The notes: a model not told the origin generated them from the sequence alone. Counted from the first letter of the stretch, positions 46,261-56,803 are shown. The stretch is 64,000 nt of DNA from Exiguobacterium sp. s146 (GCF_018618415.1 NZ_JACSMA010000002.1:674764-738763), one strand, 5' to 3'. Program-made: numbers and translations.

Positions 46261-47079
46261 ATGTTTCCAACTATGCGTGCCCAAGAATTGAAACACATCG
46301 TCCATACGGACTCGATCCGCTTCATTGATTGCCGCTATTCATTAAACGACGCCTCATACGGAAAGTATGTGTATCGACAAGGGCATCTGCCGAACGCCGT
46401 CTTCCTCGATTTGATGGAAGACTTGTCCGGACCGTTGTCCGAACACGGCGGCCGCCATCCGCTCCCTTCAAAAGAAGCGTGGACGCAGACGCTCCGCCGC
46501 ATCGGGATTCAACGCGATGACTTGGTCGTCATCTATGACGACGGCTTCCCGTTTGCCGCTCGTGCGTGGTGGTTATTCAAGTGGGCCGGCCATGAGCGCG
46601 TCATCGTGCTTGAAGGCGGCATCCAATCTGGCATCACCTACTGCGGGGAGACGACGACGGACGTCCCGTCCTACCCTGCTTCCGACTACACACCCGTCTT
46701 CCAAGACGAGATGATTGCGACGATTGAAGACGTACGCGCTGCCACCATCACTGGTGGCTTATACGATTCAAGGACGGCCGACCGTTACGACGGCAGCCAT
46801 GAACCGATTGATCGCAAGCCCGGTCATATCCCGAACGCCGTGCTCTGCCCTTATAACGAGGCCGTCACCGACCTCGGGACACTTCAAGACTTCCACGATT
46901 TGAAAGAGCTGTACGCCGACGTCCTCGACGTTCCGAATCCGATCTTTTATTGCGGGAGCGGCGTCACTGCCTGCGTCAACATCTTGGCGCTACACGCCCT
47001 CGGGAAAGACGATGTGCGTCTGTACCCCGGCTCTTACTCCGATTGGATTAGCTATCCAGAAAACAAGGTCCACCCGTAA
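46261..47079 (+). CDS. sseA: Thiosulfate/3-mercaptopyruvate sulfurtransferase
   Basis: A 272-residue two-domain rhodanese. The active loop CGSGVTA starts at Cys231, which is the mercaptopyruvate-type loop. The N-terminal domain is inactive with FIDCRYSLND and GHLPNAVFLDL. The ATG at 46261 has GAGGTGATA before it; the much longer frame upstream overlaps pgcA and is not coding. The stop codon lies in the loop of its own terminator. Confidence 0.9.
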   Translation: MFPTMRAQELKHIVHTDSIRFIDCRYSLNDASYGKYVYRQGHLPNAVFLDLMEDLSGPLSEHGGRHPLPSKEAWTQTLRRIGIQRDDLVVIYDDGFPFAARAWWLFKWAGHERVIVLEGGIQSGITYCGETTTDVPSYPASDYTPVFQDEMIATIEDVRAATITGGLYDSRTADRYDGSHEPIDRKPGHIPNAVLCPYNEAVTDLGTLQDFHDLKELYADVLDVPNPIFYCGSGVTACVNILALHALGKDDVRLYPGSYSDWISYPENKVHP

Positions 47080-47094
47080 CGGGTGGATTTTTTT
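47069..47094 (+). terminator. Terminator of the sulfurtransferase gene
   Basis: TCCACCCG / CGGGTGGA with the TAA stop codon as loop and seven T residues after. Confidence 0.88.
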
Positions 47095-49525
47095 ATTTCA
47101 CGCTCGTCGGTTTGATGTTCCAAACGGCGTTCGCATATTCGGTGATGGTCCGGTCACTCGAGAAGATTCCCGATTTGGCCGTATTGACGATCGAACTCTC
47201 GGCCCAGCGTGGCTTGTCGGCGAACACTTCATCGACACGGCGTTGCGCCTGCATGTACGACGCGAAATCTTTCAACACGAGGAAGTCGTCATTATAGACG
47301 AGGAGCGAATCGAAAATCGCTTGGAATTGGTATTCCCCGACCTTGTCGAACGTCCCGTTGACGAGCCCGTCGACGACGTTGCGCACGTCCGTGTTCGCAT
47401 GATAGATGTCGGCCGCATGGTAGCCACCGAACTTCTTATAGTTCATGACTTCTTGCGGCGTCAATCCGAAGATGAAGATGTGGTCGTCACCGACCGCGTC
47501 GCGAATCTCGATATTGGCCCCGTCGAGCGTCCCGATTGTGAGCGCCCCGTTCATCATGAATTTCATGTTGCCGGTACCTGACGCCTCGTAGCTCGCTGTC
47601 GAGATTTGTTCACTCAAGTCCGAACCTGGGAAGATGCGTTCGGCCATCGAAACGCGATAGTTCTCAAGGAAGACGATTTTGATGAAGCGGCTCGCCCGTT
47701 TGTCGTTGTTGATCATCGCCGCGAGGGCGTTGATATAGCGAATGACTTCTTTGGCATAATAATAGCCTGGTGCCGCCTTCGCCCCGAAGATGAACGTCCG
47801 TGGGACCATCGTGAACGTCGGATCGGCTTGAATCTTTTGATAGAGCGCGTGAATGTGTATCGCATTCATCAATTGACGTTTATAGGCATGTAGCCGCTTG
47901 ACTTGGACGTCAAAAATTGAGTCCGGGTCGACAGCGATGCCTGTCTCGGCTTGGATATAGCCGGCTAAGTCAAGTTTGTTTTGTTGCTTCACGTTCATGA
48001 CCTGCTCTTGGAAGCTCGCGTCTTTCGAGACACCCATCAACTTCTCGAGATCGTTCGGATGTTCAATCCATGATGGACCGATTGCATCCGTAATCAAATT
48101 CGAGAGACGTGGATTCGACTTGAGGAGCCAGCGTCGATGCGTGATGCCGTTCGTCTTGTTGTTGAACCGGAGCGGGAACATCTCATACAAATGACGCATC
48201 TCGCGCTGCTTCAAGATATCCGTATGAATCCGGGCGACTCCGTTCGTCGAGTGCGAGCCGACGACGGCAAGGTTCGCCATGTTGATGTGTTCGTTCGACA
48301 CGATCGCGATCTCACCCATATGCGGCTCGAGATGTGGATAGTTGACAAGGACGTCTTTACAGAAACGTCGATTGATTTCCGTGATGATTTGATAAATACG
48401 CGGCAATAACCGTTCGTACATCTCAACCGGCCACTTCTCGAGCGCCTCGGCGAGGAGCGTATGGTTCGTGAACGACATGACGCTCTTTGTCACGCGCCAT
48501 GCCTCGTCCCACCCGTAACCGTGGTCGTCCATCAAAATACGCATGAGTTCAGGGATGGCCACGACCGGGTGCGTGTCGTTAATATGGACCGCATAATGGT
48601 CGCCCAAGTGCTTCAAAGATTTATTGTGACGTAAGTAAGACGCGATCATCGATTGGACGCCCGCCGAGACGAAGAAGTATTGCTGCTTCAAACGAAGCAC
48701 TTTTCCTTCGTACGTCGTGTCGTCCGGGTACAGGAATTCAGAGATGGTCGCAATCGACTGCTTATACTTCAGCAAATCTTTATACGATCCTTTCGTCCGT
48801 TCCATATACTCCTCGTCATCAAACGGCGACTCGGCATTCCAAAGCCGGAGCGTGTTGACGACGTCGTTTTTGTACCCGATGATCGGCATATCGTAAGGGA
48901 CGGCCCGTACGACTTCGTCCGGATGGTGGACGACCCGAAGCCGGTCCCCGATTTGACGCATCTCGATCCAGCCGCCGAAATTGACGTCGATGGCTCGATC
49001 CGCTCGGCGTGTCTCCCACATGTTCCCGTCACGAAGCCAGTTGTCTGGCAACTCGACTTGATAGCCGTCGACGATTTTTTGTTTGAACAAGCCGTACCGG
49101 TAGCGAATCCCGTTCCCGTGCCCCGGGAGACTGAGCGCTGCGAGCGAGTCGAGGAAGCAGGCGGCCAGGCGACCGAGGCCGCCGTTGCCGAGACCTGGTT
49201 CCGGCTCGTATTCGGTAATATCAGTGAAGTTGAATCCAAGCTCATCGAGTCCCTCTTGCACGACTTCGAGGACGTCCATGCTGAGCAAATTGTTGTACAG
49301 AAAACGACCGAGCAAAAATTCAAGTGAGAAATAAATGACTTGTTTACTTTGTTTTTCTTCATGCTTGTCGCGGGTGTTGATCCATTTCGGAATCGCCTGC
49401 TCGCGCACCATCGTTGCCAACGTTTGATACACTTCCTGCTCGGTCCCTTCATCAAACGACTTCCCGTTTAATGCGACAAATCTCTCTTGGAATGAAGTGA
49501 CGAAGCTCTGTTTGTCTGTAAACAT
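47093..49525 (-). CDS. glgP: Glycogen phosphorylase GlgP
   Basis: A PLP enzyme of about 810 residues that frees glucose-1-P from glycogen. The PLP-region signature EASGTGNMKFMMNGALTIG is complete, with NDTHPVVAIPELMRIL and YPHLEPHMGEIAI-type text upstream. The chosen ATG at 49525 follows AAGGAG by 12 bases; a GTG 16 codons earlier overlaps the glgA end and has no site. Last gene of glgC-glgD-glgA-glgP. Confidence 0.94.
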   Translation of the reverse strand: MFTDKQSFVTSFQERFVALNGKSFDEGTEQEVYQTLATMVREQAIPKWINTRDKHEEKQSKQVIYFSLEFLLGRFLYNNLLSMDVLEVVQEGLDELGFNFTDITEYEPEPGLGNGGLGRLAACFLDSLAALSLPGHGNGIRYRYGLFKQKIVDGYQVELPDNWLRDGNMWETRRADRAIDVNFGGWIEMRQIGDRLRVVHHPDEVVRAVPYDMPIIGYKNDVVNTLRLWNAESPFDDEEYMERTKGSYKDLLKYKQSIATISEFLYPDDTTYEGKVLRLKQQYFFVSAGVQSMIASYLRHNKSLKHLGDHYAVHINDTHPVVAIPELMRILMDDHGYGWDEAWRVTKSVMSFTNHTLLAEALEKWPVEMYERLLPRIYQIITEINRRFCKDVLVNYPHLEPHMGEIAIVSNEHINMANLAVVGSHSTNGVARIHTDILKQREMRHLYEMFPLRFNNKTNGITHRRWLLKSNPRLSNLITDAIGPSWIEHPNDLEKLMGVSKDASFQEQVMNVKQQNKLDLAGYIQAETGIAVDPDSIFDVQVKRLHAYKRQLMNAIHIHALYQKIQADPTFTMVPRTFIFGAKAAPGYYYAKEVIRYINALAAMINNDKRASRFIKIVFLENYRVSMAERIFPGSDLSEQISTASYEASGTGNMKFMMNGALTIGTLDGANIEIRDAVGDDHIFIFGLTPQEVMNYKKFGGYHAADIYHANTDVRNVVDGLVNGTFDKVGEYQFQAIFDSLLVYNDDFLVLKDFASYMQAQRRVDEVFADKPRWAESSIVNTAKSGIFSSDRTITEYANAVWNIKPTSVK

Positions 49526-49547
49526 ATGTGTGTAAAACTCCTTCCAG

Positions 49548-50987
49548 TCATGCAAATAGGTGATACAACTCACGGTATTGTTTCGCAGATTGTTTCCAGC
49601 TGAAGTCCGCGGTCATCGCTTGATGAACGAGCGCGTTCCAAGTGTTGTCATCATAGAAGACGCGAATCGATTTCTCGATCGTCGCAAGCATCTCATGAGC
49701 GTTATAGTTCAAGAAGCCGAAACCTGTGCCTTCTTGTGTGTATTCGTTATACGGTTTGACCGTATCGCGCAGTCCACCCGTTTCGCGTACGATTGGGAGC
49801 GTCCCGTAACGCATCGAGATGAGCTGGCTGAGACCGCACGGCTCGAAACGGGACGGCATGAGGAATGCGTCCGATCCGGCATAAATCAAGTGTGCGAGTT
49901 CGATATCGAACCCGATATACGATCCGACCTTGCCAGGGTGCGACGCCGTCATGTGATGGACGATGCCTTCATATTCCGGTTGGCCTGATCCGAGGAACAC
50001 GAACTGACAGTCCAAGTTCCCGAGCTCTTCACTCACCGCTTCAATCAAATCAAGGCCTTTTTGCTCGACGAGTCGACTGACGAACCCGATTAACATGACG
50101 TCGTCACGTACTTCGAGGCCGAACCGCTCTTGAAGCACACGCTTGTTGGCGAACTTGCCTTCTTTGACCGTATCGAGGTTGTATGTCTGGGCAATCCGCT
50201 TGTCGGTGCTTGGATCATTTGTCGTTAAATCGAGCCCGTTCAAGATGCCTCGAACGTCGACAGACCGGTAACGGAGCGTCGCATCGAGCCCTTCCCCGTA
50301 GTACGGTTCCATAATTTCATCACGATACGACGGACTGACCGTCGTGATCTGGTCAGAGTGGACGATGCCCGCCTTCATATAGTTGACGAGGCCATTATGT
50401 TGAATCCCTTCCGCCGTAAAGTGTTCCGGCCCGAACTGTAATAGTTCACCGAGAACCGCTTCTGGGAAAACGCCTTGGTATTGCAGGTTATGGATCGTAA
50501 AGACGGTACGAATGCGTTGATATGCTTCGATATGTTGATAATGGATCCGCAAGAAGGCTGGGACGACACCGGTCTGCCAATCATGGCAGTGGAGCACGTC
50601 GGGCACGTCTTCCGCTTCGAGCTTCCCAATCATCTCAAGGACGGCACGAGAGAAGAATGCGAAGCGCTCAGCATCATCGTAATGGCCATAGAGCACGCCC
50701 TCCCGTTTGAAATAATATTCGTTGTCGATGAAGTAGTAAGTGATTCCTTCCCGTTCGAGTTTGAGGACGGCACCGAACTGCTTGCGCCATCCGACCGGGA
50801 CAATCAGGTCGAACATGTACTCCATCTCATTTACGTACTCTTGAGCGATCGTGCCATACTTCGGCATGATGACACTCACTTCTTCACCGAGGCTAGACAC
50901 CGCTTGAGGGAGCGAACCGATGACATCGGCAAGCCCCCCCGTTTTCATGAACGGTGCCGCTTCTGAAGCGACATACCATATTTTCAT
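49548..50987 (-). CDS. glgA: Glycogen synthase GlgA
   Basis: A 479-residue GT5 glycosyltransferase that uses ADP-glucose. The [13 protein letters not shown] loop near residue 16 and the C-terminal [20 protein letters not shown] block are diagnostic. The start has AAGGGGGATATT. It follows glgD by 10 bp and ends 22 bp before glgP. Confidence 0.96.
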   Translation of the reverse strand: MKIWYVASEAAPFMKTGGLADVIGSLPQAVSSLGEEVSVIMPKYGTIAQEYVNEMEYMFDLIVPVGWRKQFGAVLKLEREGITYYFIDNEYYFKREGVLYGHYDDAERFAFFSRAVLEMIGKLEAEDVPDVLHCHDWQTGVVPAFLRIHYQHIEAYQRIRTVFTIHNLQYQGVFPEAVLGELLQFGPEHFTAEGIQHNGLVNYMKAGIVHSDQITTVSPSYRDEIMEPYYGEGLDATLRYRSVDVRGILNGLDLTTNDPSTDKRIAQTYNLDTVKEGKFANKRVLQERFGLEVRDDVMLIGFVSRLVEQKGLDLIEAVSEELGNLDCQFVFLGSGQPEYEGIVHHMTASHPGKVGSYIGFDIELAHLIYAGSDAFLMPSRFEPCGLSQLISMRYGTLPIVRETGGLRDTVKPYNEYTQEGTGFGFLNYNAHEMLATIEKSIRVFYDDNTWNALVHQAMTADFSWKQSAKQYRELYHLFA

Positions 50988-50997
50988 AATATCCCCC

Positions 50998-52098
50998 TTA
51001 CACCGTTGTCCGTTTTCCGATTACAATCGGCTCATCGACCGTACCACGAATGACTTGTCCCCGTTTAACGACCACTTCTTTGTCTAAAATGGCGTTCTCG
51101 ACGACAGCCCCTTCTTCGATGATCGATTTGGATAGAATGATTGAGTTTTTGACGCGGGCGTGTTCGCTGACGACGACACCGCGGAAGAGAATGCTGTTTT
51201 GGACTTCGCCACTGATTTTACAACCGTTCGCGACGAGCGCCTCATTCACTTTCGACCCGTTCAAATAGCGCGTCGGCGGCTCATGTTTAATCTTCGTATA
51301 AATGTGTGGGAAGTCATAAATGATTCCCTCATGACGAAGTAAGCGCATACTCTCATTATAATATGAAAGCACAGAGTGAATCACCTGCATTTTGCCAGTA
51401 TAGTGATATCCGTGAACGTGGAGGCGGTGCAGCTGTGGACGGATGACGCCGTCGAGCAAGTCGTACTCCCCTTTTGACGTCGCTTCATCGACGAGACGAA
51501 GGAACAGGTTTTTCGACATAACAATCGTCTCCGTGTACGTATATTCATCGCTCGGGCTGTATCCGCGCTCCCCGATGCCGACGACACGGTCGTTTTCGCC
51601 GAGACGGATTGGACGGCAATAGCCACATTTCTGTTCATGACCCGTATAGGCGAGTGTGATGTCCGCCCCCATCGACTTGTGATGGTCGAGCATGTCTTGG
51701 AAATCGATTGTCGTCAATACGTTCGAACCTGTGATGACCACATACGGTTGCTTGCTGCGCACGAAATGTTCGCGGTGCATCGAGAAGTTGGCCAAATCGC
51801 CGAGGTACGCTTCGCCGTCAGGCTTGAGTGCCGGCGGGAAGATGTGCAGACCGCCTTGTGAGCGGTCCAAATCCCATTCTTTCCCTGAGCCCAAGTGGTC
51901 CATGAGCGAGCGGTATTTATCCAGTGTGAAAATACCGACTTGGTTGATGCCTTGGGTGATCATGTTCGTCAATGTAAAGTCAATCAAACGATAGCGCCCT
52001 GAGAACGGTACAGCCGCTAAATTGCGATGCCCCGTGAATTCAGGAAATAAGCCCTCTTCAGTTCCTAAGTTAATGACTCCTAATAAATCATTCGTCAA
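50998..52098 (-). CDS. glgD: Glucose-1-phosphate adenylyltransferase regulatory subunit GlgD
   Basis: A 366-residue GlgC paralogue. The N-terminal nucleotide loop has lost the GGEGKRL-type motif and reads [19 protein letters not shown], typical for GlgD. A left-handed beta-helix end ([20 protein letters not shown]) remains. The start is TTG at 52098 behind AAGGAGGAG; the frame runs 52 codons further upstream over the end of glgC. It forms the GlgCD enzyme in Bacillales. Confidence 0.93.
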   Translation of the reverse strand: MTNDLLGVINLGTEEGLFPEFTGHRNLAAVPFSGRYRLIDFTLTNMITQGINQVGIFTLDKYRSLMDHLGSGKEWDLDRSQGGLHIFPPALKPDGEAYLGDLANFSMHREHFVRSKQPYVVITGSNVLTTIDFQDMLDHHKSMGADITLAYTGHEQKCGYCRPIRLGENDRVVGIGERGYSPSDEYTYTETIVMSKNLFLRLVDEATSKGEYDLLDGVIRPQLHRLHVHGYHYTGKMQVIHSVLSYYNESMRLLRHEGIIYDFPHIYTKIKHEPPTRYLNGSKVNEALVANGCKISGEVQNSILFRGVVVSEHARVKNSIILSKSIIEEGAVVENAILDKEVVVKRGQVIRGTVDEPIVIGKRTTV

Positions 52099-52132
52099 CA
52101 GTAACTCCTCCTTGCGTCGGTCTTTTTTTAAA

Positions 52133-53287
52133 TCAAACACGTTGTTTAAAGACTGTGCCGCTCTCGATATTTTCATGTGGTTCAATGACAACGATCTCAC
52201 CACCCGGCTCGCCAACTGTCGCACCGTCTTGAATGACGGCACAGCTTGCAACAATTGCTCTGTGAATTGTTACATCTTTTCCAATCCGTGCTCCTGGCAT
52301 AATGACCGAGTCTTTGACGAGTGAACCTTCACCGACGCGTACATCGTAGAATAAGACCGAGTGTTGGACCTCGCCCTCAATTTGGCAGCCTTCGTTGATG
52401 ACCGACTGTTCGATGCAAGCATCTTTCCCGATAAATTGCGGTGTTTGGTTCGGGTTAACCGAATAGATTTTCCAGTTCGAATCGTAAAGATCAAACGGTG
52501 GGTCTTCTTCGAGCAAGTCCATATTGGCTTCCCAAAGCGATTGGATTGTTCCGACATCTTTCCAATAACCTTTAAATTTATATGCGAATACGTTTAAACC
52601 ATCGAGAAGCGTGTTCGGAATGATGTTTTTCCCAAAGTCGAAACTTGATGTTTCGTCTTCCGCGTCTTGAATCAAGTGCTCCCGAAGAACTTTCCAATTA
52701 AAGATGTAGATACCCATCGAGGCCAAATTGCTCTTTGGCTTTTCTGGCTTCTCATCAAACTCATTAATGCGGAGGTCATCACCCGTATTTAAGATCCCGA
52801 AGCGCGGCGCCTCGTCCCATGGTACTTCCATGACCGAAATCGTAACATCGGCTTGTTTCTCTTTATGGAAATCGAGCATCTTCTCATAGTCCATCTTGTA
52901 AATGTGGTCCCCCGACAGAATCAACACGTACTCCGGATCGTAGTCGTCGATATAGCTCAAGTTCCGATAAATCGCATTGGCCGTACCCTCGTACCAGTTT
53001 TTCCCCGACTGTGCTTGGTATGGCGGTAAAATGGCCAAGCCTCCGTTGCGGCGGTCTAAGTCCCAGGCTGACCCGATGCCTAGGTAACGGTTCAATTCCA
53101 ACGGCTCATATTGTGTTAACACACCCACCGTCGTGATTCCCGAATTGGTACAGTTCGATAATGGAAAATCGATGATCCGGTACTTCCCTCCAAAGTTGAC
53201 AGCAGGCTTTGCCGTCTTCCGTGTGAGAGGCCCGAGTCGTTTCCCTTCTCCTCCTGCGAGGAGCATCGCAACCATTTCTTGCTTCAT
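52133..53287 (-). CDS. glgC: Glucose-1-phosphate adenylyltransferase GlgC
   Basis: A 384-residue catalytic ADP-glucose pyrophosphorylase. [20 protein letters not shown] is the nucleotide loop. [10 protein letters not shown] and [16 protein letters not shown] hold catalytic residues. The start follows AGGAGGCTGTACT. First gene of the operon, with a perfect cre upstream. The branching enzyme gene glgB, first in B. subtilis, is absent from this place. Confidence 0.96.
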   Translation of the reverse strand: MKQEMVAMLLAGGEGKRLGPLTRKTAKPAVNFGGKYRIIDFPLSNCTNSGITTVGVLTQYEPLELNRYLGIGSAWDLDRRNGGLAILPPYQAQSGKNWYEGTANAIYRNLSYIDDYDPEYVLILSGDHIYKMDYEKMLDFHKEKQADVTISVMEVPWDEAPRFGILNTGDDLRINEFDEKPEKPKSNLASMGIYIFNWKVLREHLIQDAEDETSSFDFGKNIIPNTLLDGLNVFAYKFKGYWKDVGTIQSLWEANMDLLEEDPPFDLYDSNWKIYSVNPNQTPQFIGKDACIEQSVINEGCQIEGEVQHSVLFYDVRVGEGSLVKDSVIMPGARIGKDVTIHRAIVASCAVIQDGATVGEPGGEIVVIEPHENIESGTVFKQRV

Positions 53288-53370
53288 AGTACAGCCTCCT
53301 AAATTCTTAATATAAACATCTATTACCCTCTTTCTCTATTTCCTAATGTATTCCTGCCCAAATTATTATA

Positions 53371-53384
53371 TGATAACGTTTACA
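53371..53384. promoter_or_regulatory. cre site at the glycogen operon promoter
   Basis: TGATAACGTTTACA matches all 14 positions of TGWNANCGNTNWCA. On the minus strand it directly abuts a TATAAT -10 (53370-53365), occupying the spacer, 84 bp before glgC. The divergent PBP gene has its own TTGAAT-19-TATAAT further on. Confidence 0.75.
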
Positions 53385-53439
53385 TTTTGAATTTTATCGA
53401 AAGATTGACGATATAATGTATAAAGAGAGAGGTGAGACG

Positions 53440-55227
53440 ATGCGAGCGTGGATTGGGACACTATTTTTTGCTGGATTGTTAGCCGTCGGCGGGACAATCA
53501 GCGGAGCGTTAAAAGAAGAAATTGAACAAGCGAAACAGATTATGACGTGGGGCGAAAAGACAGTCACAGCGACCCCGCTCGCGTCGAAACATGCTGTCAC
53601 GTTGACGTATAAAGGCGGGACGGAACGGCTCTATTTGAACGGTCGGCGCGACGACGTCTCCGTCGCGCGCTTCCCGGCCTACCTCCGTGAAGCCATCATG
53701 ACCATCGAAGACCGCAAGTTTAACGCCCATCCGGGATATGACCTCGGCGGCATCGCCCGGGCGTTCATCAATAACGCCAATGAATCATCGCTCCAAGGCG
53801 GGAGCACGATTACCCAGCAACTCGCTCGAAACGTCTATTTGACGCATGAGCGTACGTATGAGCGAAAAGTGAAGGAATTATTGCTCGCCCGGGCGCTTGA
53901 AAAACAATATAGTAAAAAAGAGATTATGACCGCTTACAGCAACGTGATTTTCTTCGGGCATAACGTTTATGGGATTCAAGCAGCGGCCGAGACGTATTTC
54001 GCCCGTCCGCTCGAAGACTTGAACTGGAATCAAATCGCGTTCCTGTTGACCGTTCCGAACAATCCGTCGTTATATGACCCGCTCGACCCTTCAGAATCGT
54101 TCTATGCGCGCAAAGATCGAATCCTTACCCAGCTCCGCGATGCCGGTGTCATCTCCAGACAAGCGTATGAGACGCATCACGGGGTGAAACTGACGGCGAC
54201 GTATCGTCAACACGTCGTCCGTTATCCCGACTATATGGATACGGTCATGAAAGAAGCAATCCGACTCGTCCGCTCACGTTACGACCTCGATGAAGAAGCG
54301 GCCAAAGACTATTTGGCGACCAATCAAGCGACCATCGAGACGCATCTGTCCGTCGCCCGCCAACAACAGGCGAAACAAGTCATGACGAAACTGCCGAACG
54401 GTTTGAACGGCGGTTATGCCGAGCTGACGCCAAATGGACGCATCATCGCTCTCGTCGATTCGGAGATGACGCAATCAGGCGAATTCAACCGAGCCACGCA
54501 GGCGTTCCGCCAACCGGGATCGGCCATCAAACCCGTCCTCGTGTTCGCCCCCTATATAGAAGAAACGGGAGCGAAACTCGATACCATCCTCGACGGTCGA
54601 CCGGTCTGTTACGGGACGTATTGTCCGACGAACAGCGGGAATCGCGTCCTCGGTGACGTATCGTTCCGCGACACGGTCGCGTATTCCTACAATACACCGG
54701 CACTCGCCGCCTTCACCGCCATCGATCAAGAGGCAGCGTATGCGACGGCGGACATGATGTTCAGCCAATGGGACGCCGAGACCGATAACAGTCTCGCCAG
54801 CGCACTCGGCGGTTTGACCCAAGGCGTGTCGCCCAAAGAGCTTGCCGCCGCCTATACCCCGTTCCTCAATCAAGGCGTCTACTCGTCCGGCCAGACGATT
54901 AAACAGATTCGGTTCGAGTCGGGTGCCGCTACGATTACGCCAAGCATGACGAAGCAAGCCGTCTGGTCGAAAACGACCGTCGCGACGATGCGAGAGGCGC
55001 TGTCCGCCGTCACCACGTACGGGACGGGACGTTACGCCAACCAAATCAAAGGGCCTTACATCGGTGGGAAGACCGGCACGACGAACTCGCATAAAGACAT
55101 GTGGTACGTCGGCTTGACCGATGAGACGATCACGGCCATCTGGCTCGGCGCCGACACGCCGCGCCCGTTCCCAGATCTCGCCAACCAGGCCTATCCTGCC
55201 ATCGTCTGGACGGAGGCACATCGCTAA
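53440..55227 (+). CDS. Class A penicillin-binding protein (GT51 + transpeptidase)
   Basis: A 595-residue bifunctional peptidoglycan synthase. After a weak N-terminal membrane segment the glycosyltransferase domain has the catalytic Glu90 in IEDRKFNAHPGYD and GGSTITQQLARN. The transpeptidase has SAIK (in RQPGSAIKPVLVF), SYN (VAYSYNTPAL) and KTG (GGKTGTTNSH). Compared with PBP1 it is short, with no C-terminal tail. It is closest in plan to PbpF/PbpG-like proteins. GAGAGGTGAGACG sets ATG 53440. Divergent from glgC. Confidence 0.9.
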   Translation: MRAWIGTLFFAGLLAVGGTISGALKEEIEQAKQIMTWGEKTVTATPLASKHAVTLTYKGGTERLYLNGRRDDVSVARFPAYLREAIMTIEDRKFNAHPGYDLGGIARAFINNANESSLQGGSTITQQLARNVYLTHERTYERKVKELLLARALEKQYSKKEIMTAYSNVIFFGHNVYGIQAAAETYFARPLEDLNWNQIAFLLTVPNNPSLYDPLDPSESFYARKDRILTQLRDAGVISRQAYETHHGVKLTATYRQHVVRYPDYMDTVMKEAIRLVRSRYDLDEEAAKDYLATNQATIETHLSVARQQQAKQVMTKLPNGLNGGYAELTPNGRIIALVDSEMTQSGEFNRATQAFRQPGSAIKPVLVFAPYIEETGAKLDTILDGRPVCYGTYCPTNSGNRVLGDVSFRDTVAYSYNTPALAAFTAIDQEAAYATADMMFSQWDAETDNSLASALGGLTQGVSPKELAAAYTPFLNQGVYSSGQTIKQIRFESGAATITPSMTKQAVWSKTTVATMREALSAVTTYGTGRYANQIKGPYIGGKTGTTNSHKDMWYVGLTDETITAIWLGADTPRPFPDLANQAYPAIVWTEAHR

Positions 55228-55259
55228 AAAGCCAGGGACATCATCGTCCCTGGCTTTTT
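55226..55259. terminator. Terminator after the PBP gene
   Basis: A 14-bp perfect stem, AAAAAGCCAGGGAC / GTCCCTGGCTTTTT, with a 6-base loop, shared by convergent genes. Confidence 0.92.
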
Positions 55260-56148
55260 ATGGTCGTCGATATATATGGCACGTGTAGTCTCCCCATGCC
55301 TCGAACAGTTCATGTTCTTGAATCAGCTTCCACGGATTGAACAGCGTTTGTCCGTTCTTGTTGAAGAAGAGCCCGGCGCCGATGCAGTACGTTGCGTGTT
55401 GGACCCGCCCCGCCTCATCGACGAACGTGAGCACATCCCCTCGTTCTGTCGTTTCCGACTCGATTCTAACGTAGCCGGCCTGGCCGAGCGTCTGGAGGAA
55501 CGTGCCGGAATGGACCCATTGCGTGGCCATCCAGTCCGCACCTGTCACCGCGAACAGTGTGGCCGCGAGACAATTGCCGCCTGACGTGACCGGGAAAGTG
55601 TTGGCAAGGCGCTGCACATGGGTAGGACACGTATCCGGCACGAGGCACGCTGTCCACTCGTCCCAGGCTTTGGCGTACTCAAACGTCAGTCGACGACGCA
55701 TCTCGTCCGACATTGCCTGAAAGGCAGACTGATGTAAGATGAAATACGATCCATCGTCTACCGTTACAATTGAAGTCGATAGCGAATCCATTTCCAAATC
55801 AGTCGCCGGGAAAACGAGCCCCCGCCCGATCGTAACTTGATAGGCAAGCAACTCGCGTCTCACGTCTGGCAATAATGTCGCGACCCAACCCGGCGACGCA
55901 TGCAAGACAAAGGCTGCCTCGCGGTCGATGGTCCAATACGTATAGGCGTTGGCCATCCGGATGTCACGATAAGACGGGTGGACGTCAAATTCCGATCGTG
56001 GGACGATCAAGACGTTCGCGTCGGTGCCAAGTCGCGCCACCAGGCCCGCATCCGCCATGAACAAGTCCATCGGCGGCACCATCGATGCCATCCAAACCTG
56101 AACGACTTCTTCGGTCGGCATGAGGGGAATCGGCATGTGCACATTCAT
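55258..56148 (-). CDS. NlpC/P60-like cysteine hydrolase fold protein
   Basis: A 296-residue protein without a signal peptide. Residues 1-180 have no named domain. Residues 185-280 look like an NlpC/P60 papain-type fold: GGNCLAATLFAVTG with candidate nucleophile Cys193, then RGDVLTFVDEAGRVQHATYC with candidate His251 and a polar residue in LFFNKNGQTLFNPW. The order and spacing (Cys - about 58 - His - about 12 - Asn) suit such enzymes. Function is inferred from this pattern only. It overlaps the DUF5366 gene by ATGA, so the two are coupled. Confidence 0.55.
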   Translation of the reverse strand: MNVHMPIPLMPTEEVVQVWMASMVPPMDLFMADAGLVARLGTDANVLIVPRSEFDVHPSYRDIRMANAYTYWTIDREAAFVLHASPGWVATLLPDVRRELLAYQVTIGRGLVFPATDLEMDSLSTSIVTVDDGSYFILHQSAFQAMSDEMRRRLTFEYAKAWDEWTACLVPDTCPTHVQRLANTFPVTSGGNCLAATLFAVTGADWMATQWVHSGTFLQTLGQAGYVRIESETTERGDVLTFVDEAGRVQHATYCIGAGLFFNKNGQTLFNPWKLIQEHELFEAWGDYTCHIYRRP

Positions 56149-56702
56149 AGGATGATGTCCCCGACCGAATTAAACAGGCGCAGCATCGCCCAAGCGAGGC
56201 CGCTCAACAGGATGGCCCACATCATCGCTTGAATCAGGAGCAGACCGATCGCCCGAAACGTCGACATCAATTGACTGACTTGCCATATGTAATAGAACAA
56301 ATAAAGCACGAAAGTACCAAGCAATACCGCGATGACAGCAAGGAGCGAATTCAAGAACAAGAAGCTGATTCCCGACCCGACCAGGAAAATCGTCGCCCCT
56401 GGCTTTAGACGATGTAGTGAACTGCCGTTCGTCTCACGCGCGAAGAAGGCGAACCCGAGTTGATTGAACGTATCGGCCACGAGCTTGAAGGCGCTGAACA
56501 GCATAAAGTAAATCGTAAAGAACACGACGAGCACGAGCACTTTTGACTCCTGGACGGACAACAGCGCGATAATCTCACTGTAGACGCCGACACGGGTCAG
56601 CCATTGAATCACATACTCGCTCGTGGCGATCGCAAGCGACATCGAGAACAGAATAATCCCAATCAACGGGGCATAGCTTAACAAGTACACGTTTGTTTTC
56701 AT
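56145..56702 (-). CDS. yufK: DUF5366 (YufK-like) membrane protein
   Basis: A 185-residue protein with five hydrophobic segments. YLLSYAPLIGIILFSMSLAI and FSAFKLVADTFNQLGFAFFA resemble YufK of B. subtilis (from memory). GGAGCC before ATG 56702 sets the start; the frame opens 10 codons earlier. Coupled by ATGA to the NlpC/P60-like gene, which suggests a shared envelope role. Function unknown. Confidence 0.7.
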   Translation of the reverse strand: MKTNVYLLSYAPLIGIILFSMSLAIATSEYVIQWLTRVGVYSEIIALLSVQESKVLVLVVFFTIYFMLFSAFKLVADTFNQLGFAFFARETNGSSLHRLKPGATIFLVGSGISFLFLNSLLAVIAVLLGTFVLYLFYYIWQVSQLMSTFRAIGLLLIQAMMWAILLSGLAWAMLRLFNSVGDIIL

Positions 56703-56803
56703 ATCGGCTCCAATTTCACAAGAATTTCTCATATTCAGTGCAAATCTATTATCAAGTATATTATAATATTCGTAGTCACGGAGAACAAAAGGGGGATTTT
56801 CAG

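Noticed and set aside
54475..55221. Long open frame (248 codons) antisense to the PBP gene
   Set aside because: It is the shadow of a well-supported GC-rich gene, has no ribosome site and no protein-like composition (Arg-rich).
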